Shown here piece by piece: positions 6,830-14,495 of a stretch of 14,709 nt of DNA; positions within the stretch are counted from its first letter, which is position 1; the number at the start of each line of letters is the position of its first letter. Under the pieces are notes generated by a model. It made no database searches. It saw only the letters and a list, made by a program, of their open reading frames with translations, and was not told the DNA's origin. The translations under genes were made by a program, and so were the position numbers. The stretch is from Methanobacteriota archaeon (lineage in GTDB: Archaea > Halobacteriota > Bog-38 > Methanoflorentales > Methanoflorentaceae), in assembly GCA_028679495.1 (NCBI GenBank), contig JAJRBK010000024.1, positions 1-14,709 of the forward strand, read 5' to 3'.

Positions 6830-8323
6830 ATGCCAAAAAGCTTAGACGAGATCAACGAGCGCATTCGAGACGGAAGCGTCTATGTCGTCACGGCAGATGA
6901 GATGCCGTACATCGTCGGCGAGTTGGGGGCCGAAGACGCGGCAAAAGAGGTCGACGTCGTCACGACGGGCACGTTCGGGGCAATGTGCTCATCGGGAGCG
7001 TGGATGAGCTTCGGGCACGCAGATCCGCCTATTAAGATGAGCAAGGTATGGCTTAACGACGTTGAGGCATACGCGGGCGTTGCTGCTGTCGATGCGTTTA
7101 TCGGTGCGACACAGCTCTCCGAGACCCGTGGTCTTGACTATGGCGGCGCCCACGTCATCGAGGATCTCGTAGCCCGCAGAGAGGTCTATGTCAAGGCGGT
7201 CGGCTTTGCCACCGATTGCTACCCTCGCCGAAGCATTGAGACTGCACTCACTGTTGAGGATCTCAACGAAGCGATCATGCTTAACCCGCGCAACGGATAT
7301 CAGCGATATAACGCTGCAACGAACTCTACTGATAAAGCCCTTTACACGTATATGGGGACGTTGCTTCCCCGGTTCGGAAACGCTACGTACTCTGGCGCTG
7401 GCGTGCTGTCGCCGCTGTGCAACGACCCTGATTGCGAAACGATTGGCGTCGGCACGAAGATCTTTTTATGCGGTGCGGAGGGGCACATTGTAGGCAACGG
7501 TACACAGCACGATCCTGCCAACCGTTTTGGCACGCTTATGGTGCGCGGCGACCTCAAAGCGATGAGCACGGACTTCTTGAGGGCCGCCATTCTCCACAAG
7601 TACGGCACCTCGCTGTACGTGGGGATTGGCGTGCCAATTCCCGTCCTCAACGAAGGTATCGCACGAAAGACAGCGATCAGGGACGCTGATATCCTTACCA
7701 ACGTGCTCGATTACGGGGTTGCCCGTCGTGAGCGGCCCCAGCTACAAACGGTGAGCTATGATGAGCTCAAGTCGGGAATGATCGATCTTAGCGGCAAAGA
7801 AGTGCGCACATCATCGATGTCGAGCTTCTTTAAGGCAAAGGAGATTGCTGTGGAACTCGCTGACCGCATACGAACAGGATCATTTGCGGTCGCTTTACCG
7901 ACGACTCGGCTTCCGCTAGACGCCGTCCAAAAGCCCATGAAACAGCGCTCGAAAGCGCCATTAGTGCGGGAGGTTATGCTGCCGAGCATCACGGTCCACG
8001 ATTCCATCAGCGTGCAGGAGGCAGCGAAGATTATTATCGGCAAACAGGTGAATCACCTGCCCGTCGTCTCTGATGCGCGGAAGCTTATCGGCATCGTAAC
8101 AGCGTACGATATCTCAAAGGCGGTTGCGCTCAACAAGGGCGATAGCCTTAAAGGGATTATGACGCGGCGCGTGGTGACCGCAGCGCCTGATGAGCCAATT
8201 GATTTGGCCGCACGGCGCCTCGAGCGGTATAATATATCGGCGCTTCCTGTCGTCGATCAGGCTCACGCCGTGATAGGTATCATAACGAGTGAGGATCTAA
8301 GCAAGCTTTTGGCGTGTAGGTAA
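6830..8323 (+). CDS. Homocysteine biosynthesis protein (DUF39 with two CBS domains)
   Basis: DUF39 family (COG1900), the methanogen enzyme system that puts sulfide-derived sulfur on aspartate semialdehyde to make homocysteine, studied as MA1821 in Methanosarcina acetivorans. Residues 1 to about 365 are the DUF39 domain; two CBS domains follow at about 378-431 (REVMLPSITVHDSISVQEAA start) and 441-494 (IMTRRVVTAAPDEPIDLAA start). CBS pairs usually bind adenosyl ligands, suggesting allosteric control. Cys53 (TFGAMCSSGAW) and Cys130 (FATDCYPRR) match in position the two cysteines I recall as important for persulfide chemistry in the Methanosarcina protein (54 and 131). Other cysteines are at 197, 202 and 214. 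The ATG is supported by CAGGAG seven bases upstream. First gene of a three-gene operon with its usual NIL-ferredoxin partner 21 bases downstream. Confidence 0.93.
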   Translation: MPKSLDEINERIRDGSVYVVTADEMPYIVGELGAEDAAKEVDVVTTGTFGAMCSSGAWMSFGHADPPIKMSKVWLNDVEAYAGVAAVDAFIGATQLSETRGLDYGGAHVIEDLVARREVYVKAVGFATDCYPRRSIETALTVEDLNEAIMLNPRNGYQRYNAATNSTDKALYTYMGTLLPRFGNATYSGAGVLSPLCNDPDCETIGVGTKIFLCGAEGHIVGNGTQHDPANRFGTLMVRGDLKAMSTDFLRAAILHKYGTSLYVGIGVPIPVLNEGIARKTAIRDADILTNVLDYGVARRERPQLQTVSYDELKSGMIDLSGKEVRTSSMSSFFKAKEIAVELADRIRTGSFAVALPTTRLPLDAVQKPMKQRSKAPLVREVMLPSITVHDSISVQEAAKIIIGKQVNHLPVVSDARKLIGIVTAYDISKAVALNKGDSLKGIMTRRVVTAAPDEPIDLAARRLERYNISALPVVDQAHAVIGIITSEDLSKLLACR

Positions 8324-8329
8324 TCAAAG

Positions 8330-8339
8330 AAAGGAGGAG
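8330..8339 (+). promoter_or_regulatory. Ribosome binding site deciding the GTG start of the NIL-ferredoxin
   Basis: AAAGGAGGAG lies five bases before GTG 8345 and fixes that non-ATG start, in the 21-base gap after the DUF39 gene. Confidence 0.6.
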
Positions 8340-8344
8340 CATCG

Positions 8345-8734
8345 GTGAAGATCGTATTAAAGTTCTCGCAACGCATCATGCAAAACCCCTTGATCGCTGA
8401 CGTGGTGCTTGAAACCGGTGTTCGGATCAACATCGATCGGGCGTTCGTAGACGCGTCCGTTGGAGAAATTGTCGTTGACGTACCTGACGAGGACGTCGAA
8501 AAGGTCGCCGCTGCATTTCGGCTCCGCGGCGTTGAAGTGCACGAAATGGTCACCCCGATCCGGTTCGAGGAGGCGGAGTGCATACAGTGCGGCGCATGCG
8601 TATCAGTATGCCCTCTTGAAGTGTTCTCGCGCAATGAGGACGGATCGATCTCTATGGACCTTAAGCGATGTGTTCTTTGCAGGACGTGCATCACGATGTG
8701 TCCCCACGGGGCCCTTCGAGCTGAAGAGGAATGA
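8345..8734 (+). CDS. NIL domain / 2x[4Fe-4S] ferredoxin, homocysteine biosynthesis partner
   Basis: 129-residue protein with an N-terminal NIL domain (about 1-70; ligand-binding domain first known from methionine ABC transporters) and a C-terminal bacterial-type ferredoxin. Two full cluster motifs are visible: CIQCGACVSVCP (Cys79, 82, 85, 89) and CVLCRTCITMCP (Cys109, 112, 115, 119), each closing the other's [4Fe-4S] cluster. It corresponds to MA1822 of Methanosarcina, thought to supply electrons or carry sulfur for the DUF39 protein during homocysteine formation. The start is GTG, set by an AGGAGG site. The stop overlaps the next ATG (ATGA at 8731-8734), so the two are translationally coupled. 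Confidence 0.93.
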   Translation: MKIVLKFSQRIMQNPLIADVVLETGVRINIDRAFVDASVGEIVVDVPDEDVEKVAAAFRLRGVEVHEMVTPIRFEEAECIQCGACVSVCPLEVFSRNEDGSISMDLKRCVLCRTCITMCPHGALRAEEE

Positions 8735-9432
8735 AGGAGAAATTTCAGCTCAAGCAAACGGTGGTCACGATCGTCGCTGACACGGTCGATGAGATCGAAC
8801 GCGCCAAAGAGGCGATACGCTCCCATCGACGCCAGCTTGAGTATTTTATCGGACTCAACCCTTTTTTTCGCTATGCACTTGAACCTTTCGACGATTATGT
8901 CGGCACTCCTCCCGAGATCGTTCGCAGAATGATGGCAGCAGCAGGAGCGACCGGTGTGGGTCCCATGGCTGCCGTCGCGGGCGTTATCGCAGACCTCGCT
9001 GTTGAAGCGATGGTAAGAGCGGGTGCCTCGTACGCTGTCGTTGATAACGGTGGGGACATCGCACTTTCAACCGATCGCGAGGTCATCGTGGGCATATATG
9101 CTGGTGACTCTGCATTTTCTAATCTCGGCTTCAAGGTCAGTCCGACACCTTTTTGCGGGATCTGCACGTCCTCGGCAACGGTCGGTCCTTCCATCAGCTT
9201 TGGCACTGCAGACGTTGCGTGCGTCGTTGCACAAACCGCGTGTTTAGCTGATGCGGCCGCATCAGCACTCGGTAACATGAGTGCTCACCCGCACGAAGCG
9301 TTTGAGGCGCTGAAAAACATACGAGGCGTTGACGGAGCCCTCTTGATTGTCAGAGATAAACTTGCGACGTGGGGCGTCCTTCCTACGCTTATTCGCACCT
9401 CCTTAGATACGACGTGCATCACGCACGCGTAG
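8731..9432 (+). CDS. UPF0280 (COG2122) protein, ApbE-like, linked to sulfide assimilation
   Basis: 233-residue member of COG2122/UPF0280, distantly similar to ApbE flavin transferases. Conserved blocks are GVGPMAAVAGVIAD (75-88), VDNGGDIAL (104-112), GICTSSATVGPSISFG (143-158) and QTACLADAAASALGN (168-182). The NGGDI and S-T-V-G-x-S blocks parallel ApbE's NxGGDI and GhS motifs, but whether FMN transfer occurs is unknown. The Methanosarcina homologue MA1715 has been reported to help assimilate sulfide (from memory). Here the gene is fused by ATGA overlap to the NIL-ferredoxin, which supports a role in homocysteine or sulfur metabolism. Cysteines at 142 and 145 form a local CxxC, with further ones at 164, 171 and 229. 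The gene ends 74 bases from the convergent epimerase. Confidence 0.88.
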   Translation: MKEKFQLKQTVVTIVADTVDEIERAKEAIRSHRRQLEYFIGLNPFFRYALEPFDDYVGTPPEIVRRMMAAAGATGVGPMAAVAGVIADLAVEAMVRAGASYAVVDNGGDIALSTDREVIVGIYAGDSAFSNLGFKVSPTPFCGICTSSATVGPSISFGTADVACVVAQTACLADAAASALGNMSAHPHEAFEALKNIRGVDGALLIVRDKLATWGVLPTLIRTSLDTTCITHA

Positions 9433-9502
9433 TACTGGCGATTGACGTGTGCCGCCCGTCGCACCAGGCTTTTGAGCGAGCACGATTGAACCGTCTATGC
9501 GT

Positions 9503-9516
9503 GCCTCTAACGAGGC
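9503..9516. terminator. Short hairpin between convergent genes
   Basis: GCCTC-TAAC-GAGGC forms a 5-bp stem with a four-base loop over the epimerase stop codon (9507-9509). On the plus strand it is followed by TGTTT, so it might weakly terminate the homocysteine operon, which ended at 9432. The stem is short and the U-tract poor. The 74-base gap itself shows no other feature. Confidence 0.25.
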
Positions 9517-10421
9517 TGTTTGAACCACCCAATCGTTCTCCGTAATCCTTCGGTCAGCCCTACACGGGGGCACCATCCAAGTGCCCTGATCCGCGAGTTG
9601 TCTGCCCACATTCTATCTATCTCAACATCGTTGGGCCGCCGCCGCTTCTGAGTCGAGGTCGTTGTCACTCGCTTATCGAGGATGCGTGCTATAAGCGTCA
9701 CGAGCGTTTCGATGCTCACCTCGACACCCGATCCCACGTTGTAAACCCCTTTGCCCACTGTGGCGAGCTGTATCAGGGCATCAATTACGTCGTCGACGTA
9801 CGTAAAGTCCCGTGTGGGCGTGAGATTGCCCAGTGATAAGGCGTCTTTTACGAGCGCCTGATTAATGATCGAGGGGATGACAAAGTCTGGATGTTGGCGA
9901 GGACCATAAACGTTAAAGAGCCGCGCAATCGCCACCGGTAGACCGTAGGCGCTACCGTACGCTGATACGAAAGCTTCTGCGGCGAGTTTGCTCGCTGCGT
10001 AGGGTTCATGGGCTTGCAGAGGGTGCGCCTCGTCGATAGGAAGATAGCGTGGAGGGCCGTAAACGTGAGCGGTGCTCACAAATACGAGTTTTTGAACGGT
10101 GGATGAGCACCGTATCGCCTCAAGCACGTTCACGGTGCCTGCTGTATTTGTCTCAAAAGTGCGGCGCGGATCCTTAAGCGCGTGCCCGACGTGTGAAATG
10201 GCCGCAAGATGAAACACCGTCGTAGCATCAATAATTGAGAACGGGTGTGTAAGATCTCCTTGCAGGAATGTCACCGATGCAGCATTACGCGTACTGAGAT
10301 CCGACCGGTTGCGTACGAGTGCCGTGATAGCAGTGCCACGTTCTGTGAGGCAATCTACTAAGTGCGAACCCAGAAAGCCCGTTGCCCCTGTTACGAAAAC
10401 CCTATCTGCCACGGCCATCAT
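9507..10421 (-). CDS. NAD-dependent sugar-nucleotide epimerase/dehydratase (extended SDR)
   Basis: Extended short-chain dehydrogenase of 304 residues acting on nucleotide sugars. Visible: the NAD-binding TGATGFLG (11-18), GDL (55-57), FHLAA (70-74), the catalytic Ser/Thr in VSTAHVYG (115-122), YAASK with Tyr141 and Lys145, LFNVYGPRQ (168-176), TPTRDFTYVDDV (201-212) and YNVGSG (227-232). The substrate is not determined by these motifs; a UDP-glucose 4-epimerase or a 4,6-dehydratase of the LegB/RmlB type are both possible. The start has two adjacent ATG codons (10421 and 10418) after a GGTGATTC site. It lies 63 bases downstream of tyrA on the same strand and could be read through from that operon or from its own TATA-like box. 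Functionally it belongs with the glycosyltransferases to the left rather than with aromatic synthesis. Confidence 0.88.
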   Translation of the reverse strand: MMAVADRVFVTGATGFLGSHLVDCLTERGTAITALVRNRSDLSTRNAASVTFLQGDLTHPFSIIDATTVFHLAAISHVGHALKDPRRTFETNTAGTVNVLEAIRCSSTVQKLVFVSTAHVYGPPRYLPIDEAHPLQAHEPYAASKLAAEAFVSAYGSAYGLPVAIARLFNVYGPRQHPDFVIPSIINQALVKDALSLGNLTPTRDFTYVDDVIDALIQLATVGKGVYNVGSGVEVSIETLVTLIARILDKRVTTTSTQKRRRPNDVEIDRMWADNSRIRALGWCPRVGLTEGLRRTIGWFKQPR

Positions 10422-10448
10422 GAATCACCACACGCACCACGCTGACAA

Positions 10449-10456
10449 GAGGTATA
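10449..10456 (-). promoter_or_regulatory. Possible TATA-like box for the epimerase gene
   Basis: Minus-strand CTATACCT preceded by an A-run, 28-35 bases upstream of the ATG at 10421. Less like the other boxes in the window, so tentative. Confidence 0.25.
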
Positions 10457-10475
10457 GTTTTTCTCGTGCCGCGAG

Positions 10476-10489
10476 GATAACATGTTATC
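10476..10489. repeat. Perfect 14-base palindrome over the tyrA stop codon
   Basis: GATAACATGTTATC equals its own reverse complement and includes the tyrA TAA at 10485-10487. A CTCG/CGAG mini-hairpin follows at 10463-10475. It lies about 20 bases upstream of the tentative epimerase TATA box. About one 14-base palindrome is expected by chance in a window this size, so function is uncertain. Confidence 0.3.
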
Positions 10490-11726
10490 GCAGAACACAG
10501 CCGATGCCAACGAGCAGGCTTACGACCTCATGCTGGAGCTGTCCAACATCCCCGTCAGCAAATGTTGACACGCGAAATGTATGGCTCCTTCGCGGGGGGT
10601 ACTCATCGATGATCGCTGTATGCGTTACGTCTGACACGGTCGTGAGCAGACGGGCCACGGTCTCAGGATTAGCCCCCTCGGGAAGCACCACAGAAAAATC
10701 GCGGTGACGCTCGCCACGGGCGAGACGGTGACGGCGAACGTCGTCTTCAGACATGAGTTGCACGTTTTCTGTCTTTAAGGTGGTCTCTCTTGAGCCCTCC
10801 TCAAGCACGACCGCATGCGGTGATGCGTGCTTTACGACCCCGATGTGCACCGCTCCTGTGTACACGTTACGGAGTCCACGCACGCTTCCGATCGATCGCT
10901 TGAAGTCTGCAACCTCTTTGATGCTCGCCATAATCAGTTTATTTGATCGCTTTAACGCAGGTTCAGCGTCACCAAAATGTCTCGCCGCGCGCTTCATCGT
11001 CGCAATGAACGCGTCTGCGTCTCGAGCGTTTATGGTATCAATCAGCGCAGCGCTTTGCGCGAGAAACGCCTCGTGAACCGATCGATCAGTGTTCATCTGA
11101 ATTGCGGCATACAGCCGTGGATTTTGTCCGAGGATCCTCCCGATAAAATCGATGAAAATTTCATATACAGGGCTCATAAACCGGCGTGAGCGCTTGATGT
11201 CAAAGTTGAGCGCCTCTAACGTGGCCCCCATTGCGATATAGCCAAAATGGGTGAGTCCTTGGATCACCGACATGAGGTGGTCGTGCTCGTCTGGCGACAG
11301 CTCTTCAACGTGTGCTCCCGCGCGTTCGAAGAGATCGATGAGGAACCGGCGACCTTTATCGCCGCGCACAGGCGCCACGATGATGGTCTGCCCTTCCATA
11401 TCAGGCATGCTGGGCCCAAACAGGGGGTGCACGCTCACGAGCTCTACGTTTTGCGGTGCGCTCGTCAACATTTGTTTCACCGGCTGCCGTTTGACGGACG
11501 TGAGATCAAAGAGAAGCGCTCCTTTTTTTAGCTGAGGCGCCACGTGTGCTATGACCTCGCACGTCGCCTCGATGGGGACAGCAATGATCACTATATCATA
11601 GTCGCCATAATGCACCCGCGAAGACCGCCCGACTAGGGTGACGTCGAACCCACGCTCCGTAAAGAATCGCTCAAACCAGCGTCCCATCTCCCCATAGCCG
11701 CCGACAATCGCTATTTTTTGTGCCAC
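10485..11726 (-). CDS. tyrA: Prephenate dehydrogenase with C-terminal FDX-ACB-like domain
   Basis: Cytoplasmic enzyme that oxidatively decarboxylates prephenate to 4-hydroxyphenylpyruvate, the tyrosine branch. The N-terminal Rossmann domain has IVGGYGEMGRWF (7-18), IAVPI (48-52) and LFDLTSVK (72-79). Catalytic-region motifs are SVHPLFGPSMPDMEG (98-112, His100) and VIQGLTHFGYIAMG (154-167, His160). The helical dimerisation region runs to about residue 282. A C-terminal extension of about 125 residues follows; its last 72 (from RDFSVVLPEG at 342 through DEYPPRRSHTFRV to GIGCVLR) resemble the ferredoxin-fold anticodon-binding domain of PheRS beta. Total length 413 is longer than a bare TyrA. A GTG start follows an AGGCGAT-like site, eight bases after the aroE stop. 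Last gene of the aromatic operon. No fused chorismate mutase or prephenate dehydratase is seen. Confidence 0.9.
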   Translation of the reverse strand: MAQKIAIVGGYGEMGRWFERFFTERGFDVTLVGRSSRVHYGDYDIVIIAVPIEATCEVIAHVAPQLKKGALLFDLTSVKRQPVKQMLTSAPQNVELVSVHPLFGPSMPDMEGQTIIVAPVRGDKGRRFLIDLFERAGAHVEELSPDEHDHLMSVIQGLTHFGYIAMGATLEALNFDIKRSRRFMSPVYEIFIDFIGRILGQNPRLYAAIQMNTDRSVHEAFLAQSAALIDTINARDADAFIATMKRAARHFGDAEPALKRSNKLIMASIKEVADFKRSIGSVRGLRNVYTGAVHIGVVKHASPHAVVLEEGSRETTLKTENVQLMSEDDVRRHRLARGERHRDFSVVLPEGANPETVARLLTTVSDVTHTAIIDEYPPRRSHTFRVSTFADGDVGQLQHEVVSLLVGIGCVLR

Positions 11727-11734
11727 GTGATCGC

Positions 11735-12589
11735 CTACTCGTGCGCTGTTTCTAGGCGTTGAAGCGCGTGGCGCACTGCTTCTTCCATGACTGCGACAGG
11801 CGGCTCAAGACCCGTCCAAATAGTAAAGGATGCCGCTCCCTGGTACACCAGCATCTTCACCCCGTCGATCGTGAGTGCGCCCGCAGCGTGGGCCTCTTTA
11901 AGCAGGGGGGTGAGGAGGGGATTGTAGACAATATCAAAGACAACGAGTCCTCGGTGCATTTGCTTTGACGTCACAAGCGTCTGGTCTGCAAAAGCCCCTT
12001 GCATGCCGACCGGTGTTGCGTTAATGAGCACGTCGGCCTCACCGAGCAGATGGTGAATCTCGTCGAGGCCGTATGCCTCGATATCATCACAGCCGCACGC
12101 AAGATTCTCGGCCGTCATGTGTTGGGCGAGCAGCATCGATCTGCTTTGCGTTCTGTTCACGACGAGCACGCGTGCTCCCTTAAGGAGTAGCTGTGCAGCG
12201 ATTGCTTTTGCAGCCCCTCCCGCACCGAGCAAGACCACGCTTGCATCCCTGAGCTTTACGTTCGCGTGCTCGAGCGCTCTGATCGCCCCGACGCCGTCCG
12301 TGTTCCACCCCTTGCCGGCACGGTCGATCGTATTGACCGCGCCAATACGTTGAGCGAGCGCATCAGCCTCGACGTACTGTAGGACCACCTCTTTTAAAGG
12401 AATGGTGATGTTGAGGCCGCCAAATCCAAGTGCCTGTGCGCCGTGTACTGCTGCCTCAGCGTGCCTCTCATCAACGTCGAACGCGTAGTACCGCGCGTCT
12501 AGCGAGAGATGGTCAAACGCGGCGTTATGCATTATCGGGGAGAGTGTGTGGCCTATCGGGTGTCCCAGTACACCATATATGGTCGTCAT
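11735..12589 (-). CDS. aroE: Shikimate dehydrogenase
   Basis: NADP-dependent reduction of 3-dehydroshikimate to shikimate. Numbering from the GTG at 12595: substrate-binding GHPIGHTLSPIMHN (11-24), catalytic Lys68 in NITIPLK, GAVNT (85-89), catalytic Asp100 in WNTDGVG, the glycine-rich GAGGAAKAIA (124-133), VVNRTQSR (144-151) with the Arg expected for NADP preference, INATPVGM, and the closing MLVYQGAASFTIWTG. All key residues are present and the length is normal (284 residues). I prefer ATG 12589 to GTG 12595 because its ATGA overlaps the aroD stop codon (12586-12589), giving coupled translation. Fourth gene of the operon, acting directly after aroD in the pathway. Confidence 0.95.
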   Translation of the reverse strand: MTTIYGVLGHPIGHTLSPIMHNAAFDHLSLDARYYAFDVDERHAEAAVHGAQALGFGGLNITIPLKEVVLQYVEADALAQRIGAVNTIDRAGKGWNTDGVGAIRALEHANVKLRDASVVLLGAGGAAKAIAAQLLLKGARVLVVNRTQSRSMLLAQHMTAENLACGCDDIEAYGLDEIHHLLGEADVLINATPVGMQGAFADQTLVTSKQMHRGLVVFDIVYNPLLTPLLKEAHAAGALTIDGVKMLVYQGAASFTIWTGLEPPVAVMEEAVRHALQRLETAHE

Positions 12590-13314
12590 CGCCACGTGCT
12601 AATTTCTTCGAGTGCGCGCTTCAGTTGTGAAATGCCGAGCATGCCGGGAGACGCCCGCTTCCCGGTATATCCGTACGGTCGCATTTTGGGTGATATGTGA
12701 TCCCCCACGTACCCGTAAAGCAGGGCAGACCCGTAGATACCCATAAGAGGTCGTAGGTGCGAGCCAAGCGCACCCATGGGAATCACACAAAACGTCATGC
12801 CCTCGTTTTGTGCAGCGAGACATACGTCGAGTACGCGCGGTGCGTCGCTGAGGTGTTCGATGGTGACGGCGAGTTTCACCAGATCTCCGTTTCGATTGGC
12901 CGCTTGCATAGTCTCAAGCATCGCTCTCTCAGGCGGCGTGCCATCAAGATCGTGGTAGGAGAGCATTACAGGACGCCCGTGCGTTGCAGCCTCAGCCATG
13001 AGGTCGTCTCGGTCGGGCGCCGTGAGCTCTACGTCGATAACAGAGGCATACGGCATAAGGCGAACCATCGTGGCATATCGATCAATTGTCGCGTTGCCTC
13101 CCTCTTCGACTCTGCGGTTCGTCAGGATAACGGGCATGTACACTCCCTCAAGATCACGTAGAACGCCGTCTACGTCGTCAGCGAGGTCGACCCGGAACTC
13201 CACGATATCCGCCCCCTCTTGCGCCGCCCGCTGCGCTTGGCCGGGCTCATAGATGACACCCACGATCTTCGGTTTCCCTTCTTCTCCGACGATCACATCG
13301 CCCAGTTGAATCAC
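12586..13314 (-). CDS. aroD: 3-dehydroquinate dehydratase, type I
   Basis: Type I (Schiff-base) enzyme turning 3-dehydroquinate into 3-dehydroshikimate. Numbering from the TTG at 13329: VEFRVDL (43-49, Glu44 and Arg46), catalytic His126 in LSYHDLDGTPP, Schiff-base Lys152 in DLVKLAVTI, Met185 in VIPMGALG and Arg193 aligned with the substrate-binding arginine. After GSALLYGYVG there are about 14 extra residues (DHISPKMRPYGYTG) before the lid motif, which reads ASPGM rather than SAPGQ. The start at GTG 13314 is chosen because GAGGTGAT sits just upstream, over the aroB' stop codon. That gives 242 residues and a four-base intergenic gap. Third gene of the operon. Confidence 0.93.
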   Translation of the reverse strand: MIQLGDVIVGEEGKPKIVGVIYEPGQAQRAAQEGADIVEFRVDLADDVDGVLRDLEGVYMPVILTNRRVEEGGNATIDRYATMVRLMPYASVIDVELTAPDRDDLMAEAATHGRPVMLSYHDLDGTPPERAMLETMQAANRNGDLVKLAVTIEHLSDAPRVLDVCLAAQNEGMTFCVIPMGALGSHLRPLMGIYGSALLYGYVGDHISPKMRPYGYTGKRASPGMLGISQLKRALEEISTWR

Positions 13315-13318
13315 GCCA

Positions 13319-14449
13319 TCACCTCTCAATCAGCGTCTCCTCTACGCTGATGCCAAAATGTCGCCCCCCTCCCTCGTAATGGACGAGCACCACATCACCT
13401 GGCTTGAGCGCCGTCACGCTCACTGGAGCGCCATTCTCTCTTATGAGCTTTATCGTCTCGGCGTTCTGGAGCAGCGTTTTGACGGTCGTTCCTGCAACCT
13501 CTGCCTCGACTAACATGAGCGGTCGCCGCTCGATCTTGACACGGCCAATAACGCCGTGCCGGGTCTCGCCGTCGCTGCGAACGATCATCACTTCGTCGCC
13601 CGCTTTCAGTTCCGATAAGTAACGCGTCGTGCCTTCTCCATAGATGTACGCGTGCACCGGACCCGCGTTAACGCGAAACGGACGCGGTGCGACATAGGGG
13701 CTCTCCTCGGTCTCAGCGTGCACCAAGAAAAAGCCGTTCGCTCCTGACCCTATGAGCATGCCTTCTCCGCTCGTCATGAGTGAACACGTATCGACGCATA
13801 CCCGATCACCCATGCCCACGGGCTTCACAGTCGTTACGGTGGCGGGCACGAGCTCTACGGCGTGCGCTCTCGCGTGGGCCAGTTCAACCGTCTGTGTGAT
13901 CTGCGTTGGGTCCGTGGTGTCGATGAGCACGCCGTCGGCGCCGTGCTCAAGCGTTTCAAGGGCTGTTTTTGCCTCCTCGAACGATTGAACGCCCGCAATA
14001 ATGTCGACCTTTTCTTTAAGCGCGGCGATAAGATTTTCAAGAGGGATAATCTTCCAGTCCGTCCCAATGACGATCAGGTGATCGCACGCGTCCGCTATAT
14101 CGTGTGCAAACCGCTCGTGTGCTTTATCTGAAACGACGATATAGGCCGCGGTCTCGCCCGTCAACGAGCGCAGCTGCCCATAGTCCTTTGACTCCGCCAT
14201 GGAACGCGGAAGATCAAGCGTTCCATCGCCTTCACCATTTTTTCCGATGACGCGGATGTCGACGCTGCTGTCGCTGCTTTCGTTCCCGTCATCGAAGGCG
14301 GCGACTCGTATGGTGCCGAGCGCTTTTACGGCGCCGGCCTCGGCGGCGTTCACCAAGACGCAGTCAGCACCTGACTCAAGCGCTCGTGTAATAACGTGCT
14401 TTCGCTCCTCCCATGGCCCTTCGTCGGCCTTGACCCAGACCCGTTTCAT
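13319..14449 (-). CDS. aroB': 3-dehydroquinate synthase II (archaeal AroB')
   Basis: Archaeal type II DHQ synthase (COG1465), an NAD-dependent enzyme that oxidatively deaminates and cyclises 2-amino-3,7-dideoxy-D-threo-hept-6-ulosonate to 3-dehydroquinate; unrelated to bacterial AroB. Typical segments from the chosen start: the N-terminal KRVWVKADEGPWEERK (2-17), VIGTDWKIIPLENLIA (127-142), VKPVGMGDRVCVDTCSLM (208-225), GEGMLIGSGANGFFLVHAE (228-246), PRPFRVNAGPVHAY (255-268), and the beta-rich C-terminal part with RPLMLVEAE and LKPGDVV. The frame extends to 14542, but ATG 14449 has GGAGGATGGC directly upstream and the family N-terminus begins there, giving 376 residues, normal length. It is 46 bases downstream of the ADTH synthase gene that makes its substrate. 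Confidence 0.95.
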   Translation of the reverse strand: MKRVWVKADEGPWEERKHVITRALESGADCVLVNAAEAGAVKALGTIRVAAFDDGNESSDSSVDIRVIGKNGEGDGTLDLPRSMAESKDYGQLRSLTGETAAYIVVSDKAHERFAHDIADACDHLIVIGTDWKIIPLENLIAALKEKVDIIAGVQSFEEAKTALETLEHGADGVLIDTTDPTQITQTVELAHARAHAVELVPATVTTVKPVGMGDRVCVDTCSLMTSGEGMLIGSGANGFFLVHAETEESPYVAPRPFRVNAGPVHAYIYGEGTTRYLSELKAGDEVMIVRSDGETRHGVIGRVKIERRPLMLVEAEVAGTTVKTLLQNAETIKLIRENGAPVSVTALKPGDVVLVHYEGGGRHFGISVEETLIER

Positions 14450-14495
14450 GCCATCCTCCGTATGCACCTGCCTCTCTTCTCTGCACCACTTAACG

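Noticed and set aside
8263..8826. 187-codon minus-strand open frame antisense to the NIL-ferredoxin region
   Set aside because: It spans three clearly real genes of the opposite strand; the Ser/Thr-rich translation is typical of a shadow frame.
10806..13393. Sequence resemblance between the TyrA linker (about residues 304-326) and the C-terminal part of DHQ synthase II (about 309-336)
   Set aside because: Both contain an L-E-x-x-G-x-T-T-x-K-T-like strand, but the match is short, needs a gap and is in beta-rich, low-information segments; probably coincidence.
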